Assembly: GCA_010909165.1 (NCBI GenBank)
Contig: MU008160.1
Span: 2,135,001 to 2,199,000 of the forward strand
Source: Anthoceros angustus
Lineage: Eukaryota > Streptophyta > Anthocerotopsida > Anthocerotales > Anthocerotaceae
Reading direction: 5' to 3'
Length of the DNA stretch: 64,000 nt
The translations under genes were made by a program, and so were the position numbers. Positions 55,745-64,000 of this stretch are shown here, in pieces. The notes under the pieces were generated by a model, which saw nothing but the letters and a program-made list of their open reading frames with translations, was not told the origin of the DNA and searched no databases. Each line of letters begins with the position of its first letter. Position 1 is the stretch's first letter.

Positions 55745-56800
55745 TATTCGAACTTTCCACAGTCTCATGGGGCGAAAACCCAACTGACGGCGGCGGTCAG
55801 TGATAAGTGTGGCCGCTAGAGTGGGAGGATCGGAAGCCGGGTTTTCCCTACCACACGAGCCTATCTAGAACTCGCCCCGCGGACCTCAAGATGTGAGTAA
55901 GCCCACGTTTGAGCGCCTGCCGTGGGTTCAATTTTTAGATGCGGTGACACGCTGGAGGCAAGCCCGGACCTACCTTTACCGGGGTTCTACCAGAGATGGC
56001 GTAAGTTTGTGCTCGCCGAGGGACGCAGTCGTTAGGAGGCTCGCATGCACGCGGCGCACCATGTGACCTACACCAACGTCGGCGGTTGAGTATCCCTAGG
56101 ATGACGGATGAGGAGAAGTTGGATCGGTACTCCCGTGGCGAAGCATGCGATGCGGAAGGATGTGGTGATGCATAGTGCAAGACATTCGAGAGGCGCGGGC
56201 AATGATCCTTGTATCACGAGTTTGAAAGGCTGGGTACAAGCCAACTGGGGCTCGGGTCGAGGGGGAGGCCACTCCGATGGAGCTCTGACGATTCGAGGCA
56301 TTCCGTGGGCGGTCTATACGCCACGCAGTATGGGGACATCGGCGCCGCGGCGCAGAACTCCCGCACGCAGGAGTCGGACGTGACGAGGAAGGCGGTTCCA
56401 TAACAATCGGAGGAGGTAGTGAAGTGAACCTTGCAGCAGGCGGGCGTTGCCGGCATGGAAAGCGGGGGCCCCTGATGGGTCGCATGTTGGAGGGGCACCT
56501 GGCCGGGCAGCGGTAAGCCTCGATACGACAATTATTCAGGGGGCCATATCAGCAGGGATACCTTGCGAATATTTGATCGATTGCGGTGCGAGTACTAATT
56601 TCTGTCCCATTGTTTTGCAAGGAAGGCGGTGCTGGATCTGGCAGCCTGTGGTGCAATTAGCCAGCTACACACAGCCTTGGCCCGTAAACCTACGGATGGG
56701 AGGCGTCAAGGTGAGCGACTCCAGGTGGTAAGGTTAGATTTCAGAAGGTTTTGACCACGAGCATGCGGAGGAGCATCAAGAAGAGGGGGATGACTGTTGT
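55745..56800 (+). pseudogene. Gypsy gag and protease, first tandem copy (unit 2)
   Basis: It starts at CAGTCTCATGGGGCGAAAACCCAAC and runs through a damaged gag (MTDEEKLDRYS near 56100) to a clean 94-codon frame (56447-56731). That frame has SAGIPCEYLIDCGASTNFCP, the aspartic protease active site as DCGAS where DSGA or DTGA is usual, then IVLQGRR and PVNLRMGG. Confidence 0.65.
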
Positions 56801-57950
56801 CATCAAGGCCTCGAACTTTCACACAAGTCTCATGGGACGAAACCCAACGACGGGCGACAAAGGGATAAGTGTGGCCGCTTAGAGTGGGAGGATCTCGAAG
56901 CTCCGGGTTTTCCCTACCACACGAGCCTCCTTAGAACTTCGCCACGGACCCTCAGTTATGTGAGAGTAGCGCCACGTTTCTTAAGGGAGCCGCCTGCTAT
57001 GGGGGTTCAATTTTAGATGCAGTGACACGCGGAGGCAATCGGACCTACCGGCCGAGTTCTTAAGGTATGGTGCGCTAAGTTTGTTCTGCCGAGGGACCAT
57101 GGTCGTTAGGAGAAGCTCAGCATGCCTGCAGTCAAGACACTAATCAGAGGCACCCACACCACCGAGTGCTCGGCTGGTAATGAGTATATCCTAGGATGAC
57201 GGATGAGGAGAAGTTGGATCGGTACCCTGTACCAAAGCATGCAGGAAGGATGTGGTGATGCACGCCAAGTGCAAGACATTCGAGGAGATCATGATGCGCC
57301 AGCTGACTGCATCACGAGTTTAGCATGGGTACAAGCCAACCAGGACGCCTGGGCAAGTGGGGAGGCCACTCCGATGGAGCCCTACGCATTCAGCATTCAA
57401 AGTGCTATACCGCTAACAAGTATCGCCCGCGATCGCCCATGTAATTTACTCGAGGAGCTGGACGTGGAGGGAAGCGGTTCCATAACAACGGAGGAGGTAA
57501 CCGTAAGGAACCTTGCACGGGCGTTGCCTGCATTGAAACGGGCCCCTGCCAGCAGTGAGGGGGTCGCATGTTGGGCGGGGGCCGACTTGGTCAGATCAAA
57601 ACGGCCAAGCCTCGAGATACCATAATTATTCACAAAGGTATATCAACGGATACCTTCCCGAATCTTGATCGATTGCGGAAGTAGTACTAATTTCCGCCCC
57701 ATTGTTTTGTAAGGAAGGCGTGTTCGATATCCGGGTGCACCTGTAATGTGCAATTAGCTAATGGCTAACTACACACGCCCGTAAACCTACCATGGGAGCG
57801 ACTGTGAAAGGGTGAGCAATTCGCGGGTGGTAAGGTTAGATTCGAAGGTTTCACCACGAGCATGCGGAGGAGCATCAAGAAGAGGGAGGCACGGATGACC
57901 TCGCTTGTCATCAAGGAGAGGCTCGCCCTACGACGACGACAAGCTTGGCC
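56801..57950 (+). pseudogene. Gypsy gag and protease, second tandem copy (unit 2)
   Basis: It repeats the 55745-56800 block: CACAAGTCTCATGGGACGAAACC at 56822, MTDEEKLDRY at about 57199, and GCATGCGGAGGAGCATCAAG at about 57863 matching 56761. The protease frame is broken (the active-site triplet reads GSS at about 57680). This copy, not the first, adjoins RT. Confidence 0.65.
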
Positions 57951-59230
57951 CTCAAGGTGATGCTGGGATTACTCAAATCATGACCGATTTCCGGGGCGCC
58001 TTGTCAACACCTGCGCGGGGTTGCCACCATCCGTGAGTGTTGACCATCGGATTGAGCTTGTGCATGATTTCATAAACCCCCATCGAATTATACCTGATGT
58101 CCCCGTTGGAAATTCAGAGTCAACTTTGCGGTGGAAGAGTTGCTCACGCTAAAAGGGCTATAAGACCTTCCAAATCGCCATATGGGGCACCCATTTTGTT
58201 TTCGCGTAAGAAGAACTAAGTTACGCATGTGTATTGACTATCGGGGGTTGAACAACCTCACTAAGAAGAATACATTTCCTCTCCCTCGCATTGATGAATT
58301 GTTGAGGGATCGGCAGGGGGCCCGCTACTTCTCAAAGTTGGACTTAGGTAGTGGCTACCATCGATCGTGATTGCTGCGGAGATGAGGAGAAGACGGCCTT
58401 ACTGTGTATGGCCACTATGAGTGGCTTGTTATGTCGTTTGGCATGACAAACGCCCCCGATCATTCCAAACGCCATGAACGATGTTTTCATGGCCTAATCA
58501 ACAAAGGTATTTTGGTCTACCTTGATGATACACCGTTTATGGTAGGGATAGGGCGAGCACCAGAACCTACGCGAGGCCCGCTACCGCTCGAAGCATCAGC
58601 TGTATGTCCAAGCCTCAAGTGTGAGATACTACGGTGGTAGAGTATCTTGGGCACATTGTCGAAACCTAAGATTCGCCCACTCCAACCAAGGTGGTGGTCC
58701 GAGAATGGCCACTCCATCACAAACACGTGATGTACAAAGTTTTCTTGGCCTCGCATCTTACTATAGAAAATTTATCTTGGGTTTCGCTTAAGATGCACTG
58801 CTGACGCCTTATTGCGTTAGGGGTGGCATGGCGTGGGGAGGCGAGGAGGCCGCCTGCATCAAGCGGCGCCACCACCGCCCCCGCCCCTGCATACCGACCC
58901 GTCCGTGCCATTTATCATTACCACAGACGATCCGATATTGTCAGAGGCCATTCTACAGGACAAGGAAAGGGCCGTAGCCTACCGGAAGCTTAAGGGCCCG
59001 AACTCAATTGGACGACAAGCGAGAAGGAGACGCTAGCCTGTGTACTCGCATTAAAATCGGGCGTTGTTTTCTTGAAGGGGTAGCTTTGACCTCGAGATGC
59101 ACCAACGCTTGTTTACTTACGCATACAGCATCTCTCTCAGCCCCGTGGCTTGAATTGCTAGCATTTCGTGATACTATCCGTTATGTCAAGGGCGGCGAGA
59201 ATCAGTCGATGCCCTTAGTCGATTGCGACT
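57950..59230 (+). pseudogene. Gypsy reverse transcriptase and RNase H, unit 2
   Basis: 58182-58370 is clean: [46 protein letters not shown], the RT core that is frameshifted in unit 1. YLDD lies at 58518-58529. RNase H words FIITTD (about 58915) and AYSISL (about 59123) follow with more deletions than in unit 1. Confidence 0.8.
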
Positions 59231-60562
59231 AATACTCACACGAGGTACAGTCCAGCCAACTGCACGTGAGACTGTGAGGCCCTTAGCGATCACACCGCGG
59301 CGCATCCAAGGCGATTCAGAGGGCTCCAGATTGGCAAATCGCTGGATGGTTTATCGCGGTATAGGCCGCTTGTTTGTCCCCAACCGCCACATATCCACCC
59401 AAATCATTGAGAGGCTCATAATTCCCTCCGCCGGCCATCAAGGTGTTCACAGGACCACACCCCTCGCTCAATACCCTACTTTTGGCCTTTTACTCAACGA
59501 CGTCATGACCACGTCACTTTATGCTCCATCAAGATAACAAGCCTTGAGGTACACGCCTTCTCCAACCCTTGCTGGCCCTCCGATGCCTTGGGAGCAGTGA
59601 CTCTTGATTTCATCACCCACTCCGCGGACGACAAAGGCTTTTAATGCTATTATTGTGTTCACCGATAAGCTCACCCGCCACGCCCTTCTTCATCCCACGC
59701 AGATACCTACGGAGGAGACCGCCGACATCTTTCTTAAGGTTGTCTATCGTGCTCATGGCTTACCCCGATCTCTTGTAAGTGATCGCGATCCCTCGCTTCA
59801 CATCCGAGTTCGGCGTGATACATGCGGACTTCAAACCAAACTCGCTTTCTCCACGCCTTCCACCCCTCGAATCGACGGGCCACCAAACGGCCAACCGTGT
59901 TCTTGAAGATATGTTGCGTATATCCGGCACTCATCGTGACCAATGGGCCACCTATTTGCATTTTATGAGTTTGCCTACAACAACGCCCCCAGCCACTGTG
60001 TCTCCCTGCCTCTTCAACAAAGGCTTCCACCACGACTGCCTCCGCCTCCCTCCTCACTCCGTCTCACACGGAGTTCCCTGCCGCCTCACCATTCAACAAC
60101 AAGCTCGCCCCGCCCATGAGGCCCGAACCGTGTGCTCAGATGCACTGCCACCGCACTCTCTTCGTGTCACATTATGTCCGCTCTCGCCCCGCCACCTTCC
60201 CCTCTCTCTTGGTTTGCAAGCTCTCCCTGCCTAGGTCCCTATCACCAAGCACAAGTTGGCCTCCTTGCTTTTGAGCTCACCTCCCTCCCCACCGCTTGCA
60301 TCCTGCTTTTCACGCCTCTCTCCTCAAAACCATTTCATGGTTCCCTCCCCTATCCCCTCGCCTCTATCCCCACCATACACGGGCCCGGTCAGTCGAAGCT
60401 ATTTTCGTCCATCGCCTTGTGGTAAATCGCTACCAATTCTCGGTCCTCCTGGAAGGGGTATCCCTCACCGATGCCACTTGGGAACCCCTGTCTCACCTTC
60501 TGAGCGCCCCCAGGCATCTTGCGCTTCACCAACACCACCTTCCTTCCTCCCTTAGGTGGTGA
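59231..60562 (+). pseudogene. Gypsy integrase with chromodomain-like tail, unit 2
   Basis: The zinc-domain GHQGVH (about 59437) and core (FNAIIVFTDKLTRHALLHP, about 59638; RAHGLPRSLVSDRDPSLH) match unit 1. Beyond the duplication edge the natural C-terminus appears: LPTACI then HPAFHASLLK (about 60290), and a 60296-60562 frame with VEAIFVHRLVVNRYQFSVLL then EGVSLTDATWEPLSHL. This has the layout of a chromovirus chromodomain (VExI..HR...W.G....ATWEP). The usual W of the VKWKG core is Leu, so aromatic-cage binding to methylated histone is doubtful. Confidence 0.8.
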
Positions 60563-60707
60563 GCTTCTTCTTCCCGGTGAGTTGTCACGACCCATGCCTA
60601 ACCATGACCTAGCCCGATCTCGAAAGCATAGTAACTTGAATCACGGGCCGTAGGATACGCGCCAAGTAGACGCGAGCGTGGCCCGTGATTGCATTCTTTC
60701 TCTCTTG

Positions 60708-60714
60708 TATAAAA
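60708..60714 (+). promoter_or_regulatory. TATA box in the gypsy LTR
   Basis: TATAAAA lies within CTCTTGTATAAAAGCAGC, about 115 bp into the LTR. The second LTR has TATAAAG at 62200-62206. Confidence 0.5.
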
Positions 60715-61658
60715 GCAGCTCGGCTTAAGCAAATGATCTTTTGTTGTGTGGAACCACTCCCGGTGTAGGTCCGCTCGGCCTAGTCCCATGACCATCACAC
60801 CAAAACTAAACCCTATGATGGGAACCACACCTAAATCTAAAGATAAGACATTTTGGACATGTATGTGAAACGGGCTCCAAAAACCCCTGCTTTTGACCAC
60901 CCTTTACATAAATAGGATCACTTCTATTTTTGCACAGAATTGATCAACCTAAAAGTGCATGCACCCTCTTCGGTTCGCACAATTCTGACTTGCTCAAAAA
61001 CCATACCAAAAGAATGGGCTCTAGGAGGCAAACAATTTGATAAACAACCTTGAAAGAGTTAAATAAGTAATATCGGAATTTTGGCACCATAGTTACTATA
61101 GCTCTTTGGCGTAAAATGAAATATTCTGAAAGGTAAAATTATTATAATAAATATATAATTTAAAATTACCTGCCTACAAAAAGTTTAACCTATTAGGTAG
61201 TGGGCTGACTAACAGGCGATTAGGAGACTACCTAATAGTACCTAATGTGTCCAAATGGCTTAAGGACACACATTTATATGAACGTGGTTATTGAGTATCT
61301 TACGTTTAGGTACTTAGATGGGGTGCCTAGAGAGTGGAACCCCTTGGTGCTCTTTTAACTTAGGCACTCCATGGTACAAGTTGTGAAGTACCAATTTCTA
61401 TGATAAGAAAATTTCATCTAAGTGGACTATAATAGACTTCCTCTATTTCTTCTACTATGGTTGTCACTATCTATAAGTATGTGATAGTTATTATCTAGAA
61501 GTATGTACATGTGAGGCACATGTCCAATGTTCAAGGTTAGCATTCATGTGTCCAATATTCAAGGTGAAGTGACAACTCAAGCTTGATCTCATTAACCATA
61601 TAGGTAGTATACATATATATCTCTCATATACACACAAAAATAATTATATATAATTCTA

Positions 61659-61734
61659 GTATATATAATACTATTATAATTATATAATATAATTATATAA
61701 TATATAAGTTTATATATAATAGTATTATATATAC
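61659..61734. repeat. AT-rich palindrome inside the LTR
   Basis: Perfect 20-bp arms (61659-61678 and 61715-61734, GTATATATAATACTATTATA and its complement) flank a 36-base AT-only-like loop. The same palindrome is intact in the second LTR at 63172-63247. Confidence 0.85.
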
Positions 61735-61895
61735 ACACATAAAAAGAATACACTAAGTAGGTAAAGAAAATCTGAAGAAAAGGGACAAGCAACAAAGCAA
61801 TTATATATGACTGTTTTGTCCGTTGTCAAATCCTCATGATCTCATTATTTTGCCTGGCCCGTTAGCTAGTAATAAGTTTAATGATGAGTATTTCA

Positions 61896-62067
61896 CGCCA
61901 TCGTCTGGCTGCCGCTACCAATTCTCGGTCCTCCTGGAAGGGGTATCCCTCACCGATGCCACTTGGGAACCCCTGTCTCACCTCACGAACGCCCGACATC
62001 TTGCGCCAAGATTTCACCAACACCACCTTCCTTCCTCCCTTCGTGGTAAGCTTCTTCCTGGGTGAGT
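61896..62067 (+). pseudogene. Duplicated end of gypsy pol between the two LTRs
   Basis: It repeats about 60409-60592: YQFSVLLEGVSLTDATWEPL is read again, followed by TTCCTTCCTCCCTT and GGTGAGT before the second LTR. It makes the layout pol end - LTR - pol end - LTR. Confidence 0.8.
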
Positions 62068-63410
62068 TGTCACGACCCATGCCCTAACCATGACCTAAGC
62101 TACCGATCTCGGGAAAGCATAGTAACTTGAATCACGGGCCGTAGGATACGCGCCAAGTAGACGGCGCAATCAGGGCCCGTGATTGCATTCTTTCTCTTGT
62201 ATAAAGCCCGCGGCTCAGCTTAAGCAAATGATCTTTTTGTTGTGTGGAACCACTCCCCGGGTGTAGGTCCGCTCGGCCTAGTCCCATGACCATCACACCA
62301 AAACTAAACCCTATGATGGGAACCACACCTAAATCTAAAGATAAGACATTTTGGACATGTATGTGAAACGGGCTCCAAAACCCCGCTTTGACCATTTTAC
62401 ATAAATAGGATCACTTCTATTTTTGCAATAATTGATCAACCTAAAAGTGCATGCACCCTCTTGATTCGCATAATCGACTTGCTCAAAACCATACCAAAAG
62501 AATGGGCTCTAGGAGGCAAACAATTTGATAAACAACCTTGAAAGAGTTAAATAAGTAATATCGAATTTTGGCACCATAGTTACTATAGCTCTTTGGAAAT
62601 GAAATATTACGAAAGGTAAAATTATTATAATAAATATATAATTTAAAATTACCTGCCTACAAAAAGTTTAACCTATTAGGTAGTGGGCTGACTAACAGCA
62701 GTTAGTCAGACTACTACCTAATAGGTTAAACTTTTTGTACCTAATGTGTGTCCAAATGGCTTAAGGCTAAATTGACACACATTTATATGAACGTGGTTAT
62801 TGAGTATCTTACGTTTAGATTGGTACTTAGATGGGGTGCCTAGAGGGAGTGGAACCCCTTGGTGCTAGTAACTTAGGCACTCCATGGTACAAGTTGTGAA
62901 GTACCAATTTCTATGATAAGAAAATTTCATCTAAGTGGACTATAATAGACTTCCTCTATTTCTTCTACTATGGTTGTCACTATCTATAAGTATGTGATAG
63001 TTATTATCTAGAAGTATGTACATGTGAGGCACATGTCCAATGTTCAAGGTTAGCATTCATGTGTCCAATATTCAAGGTGAAGTGACAACTCAAGCTTGAT
63101 CTCATTAACCATATAGGTAGTATACATATATATCTCTCATATACACACAAAAATAATTATATATAATTCTAGTATATATAATACTATTATAATTATATAA
63201 TATAATTATATAATATATAAGTTTATATATAATAGTATTATATATACACATACAAAAAGAATACACTAAGTAGGTAAAAGAAAATCTGAAGAAAAAGGGA
63301 CAAGCAACAAAGCAATTATATATGACTGTTTTGTCCGTTGTCAAATCCTCATGATCTCATTATTTTGCCTGGCCCGTTAGCTAGTAATAAGTTTAATGAT
63401 GAGTATTTCA
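62068..63410 (+). repeat. Gypsy 3' LTR-like repeat, second copy
   Basis: TGTCACGACCC ... GAGTATTTCA, 1343 bp. Compared with the first copy it has about 40 bp more, mainly the complete right arm of the hairpin at 62658-62739. It is followed by unrelated sequence. Confidence 0.7.
62658..62739. repeat. 82-bp near-perfect hairpin
   Basis: Arms 62658-62696 and 62701-62739 (39 bp each) pair with only two mismatches around the loop AGCA. The left arm starts TACAAAAAGTTTAACCTATT and the right arm ends with its complement. In the first LTR (about 61175-61245) the left arm is intact but the right arm is shortened and altered. Confidence 0.9.
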
Positions 63411-64000
63411 AGGAGAACTAAGAGCTGAAACATTAGAGGCCTGAAGGATAAGATATCCTTGACATGACAGAGCCAGAGTCCAATATTCACAAGTTATCTG
63501 CAGTTGTAATCACAAACTTGCTTCTACTGGCGCTATAAACAGCAGCTGCAGCCGCGAAAGGGACCCTGTTGCGTATGTACACGAGAAGCCGGACGTTACA
63601 TGCGGAACGTTCAGAAACTAGCCGAATGAGGATTCCAGGCGAAGCCCGTAGAATAGGTGGAACTCTATAATCTAAAGCTCAGATAGCCCCTCGAGAGTGT
63701 GTAGTGCACATCTCAGCAACAGCACAGCCCGCGCTTTGAAGCCGGACACAAGAGGAAACAAGGTACCAGCCAAGCGCTGAGGAGCCATTGATACTGCTTC
63801 TTCGATTAGGGGAAACAAAGCTATGACCTAAGGACTTTGTATTGTGCGCGTTTGACACCTTTCAGCCCGAGACGTTCGCTTCCTACCTAGGCTTGGTGAA
63901 CCTACATGTGTACATATGTACGTGAACTCCAAGCGAGCGGCTATCGTTCCCCGTACCCGCTATCTTCCGGCGCCGGTGCCAGTGGGTGTGTGGATTAGTC
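63411..64000. other. Unrecognised right-end sequence
   Basis: It follows directly after the second LTR. Mixed composition, no repeat partner inside the window and no frame with a recognisable motif. If the LTR end is a true insertion boundary, this is flanking DNA older than the gypsy insertion. Confidence 0.4.

Larger units (their letters stand above)
37675..60150. repeat. Tandem duplication, unit 2 (22.5 kb)
   Basis: This is a direct repeat of 16341-37674. The extra length is mainly a gag-protease tandem duplication (55745-57900). At the right edge the integrase continues into its natural C-terminus, so this flank is the older arrangement and the 37674 joint is the new one. Confidence 0.9.
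60593..61895 (+). repeat. Gypsy 3' LTR-like repeat, first copy (1.3 kb)
   Basis: It begins TGTCACGACCC, a start common in plant gypsy LTRs, 30 bp after the chromodomain frame, and ends GAGTATTTCA. TATAAAA lies at 60708-60714. The distal half is AT-rich. The same sequence with the same ends recurs at 62068-63410. Neither resembles the leader at 33480 or 54900. Confidence 0.7.

Noticed and set aside
61610-61745. Simple TA microsatellite
   Set aside because: The tract is better described as a defined 20-bp-arm palindrome, kept identically in both LTR copies.
1-64000. tRNA or rRNA genes
   Set aside because: No cloverleaf-compatible stretch with A and B boxes and no conserved rRNA segment was noticed by eye. 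GGTATCAGAG-type strings are primer sites next to LTRs, not tRNA genes. A covariance-model scan was not possible.

Overview
The window looks like repeat-packed nuclear DNA of a plant. I see no operon, no bacterial gene, no rRNA and no tRNA gene. Almost everything recognisable is LTR-retrotransposon material: Ty1/copia with initiator-Met-type primer sites next to the LTRs, and Ty3/gypsy including a chromodomain-bearing integrase. There is also one broken DDE-transposase-like gene. The gypsy integrase signature IEHFSKWVEL, the transposase-like gene and a fragment like a cytosine methyltransferase recall seed-free plants or streptophyte algae more than flowering plants. That placement is an inference from remembered family distributions, not a measurement. 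I found no convincing host gene. Nearly every reading frame is cut by small indels, so most coding calls are pseudogenes. Part of this could be uncorrected long-read error.

Layout. 1-5586: a long inverted repeat (arms 1-1645 and 3955-5586) carrying a coiled-coil protein of unknown function (here ORF1), with clusters of a 16-bp palindrome. 5753-7900: a TATA-bearing leader, a primer-site-like motif and GC-rich unrecognised sequence. 8371-9486: the methyltransferase-like fragment (minus strand) and a copia gag fragment. 9487-16371: a minus-strand gypsy element (gag 16371 to 14920; reverse transcriptase, RNase H and integrase 11760 to 9540) split by about 3.1 kb that contains the transposase-like gene.

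16341-60150: the dominant structure, a head-to-tail tandem duplication (unit 1 16341-37674, unit 2 37675 to about 60150). Each unit holds, in order, a minus-strand leader and GC-rich tract, a copia LTR with a very GC-rich leader and gag, AT-rich LTR-like DNA, ORF1 halves in divergent orientation, a complete-length copia element inserted in ORF1, a second TATA-bearing leader, and plus-strand gypsy gag-pol. Both copies of the inserted copia element carry the same 5-bp target duplication (AAGAC), so the insertion came before the duplication. Unit 2 also has a private tandem duplication of gypsy gag-protease.

60150-63410: the natural 3' end of the gypsy pol with a chromodomain-like tail, then two 1.3-kb TG...CA LTR-like repeats separated by 172 bp of repeated pol end. 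They contain an AT-rich palindrome and, in the second copy only, an intact 82-bp hairpin. 63411-64000 is unrecognised.

The elements do not form a pathway. The window records nested insertion followed by segmental duplication. The items most worth following are ORF1 with its palindromes encoding Pro-Thr-Val-Val-Gly, the methyltransferase-like fragment, the transposase-like gene, and the patchwork of identical and indel-rich tracts between the two duplicated units.
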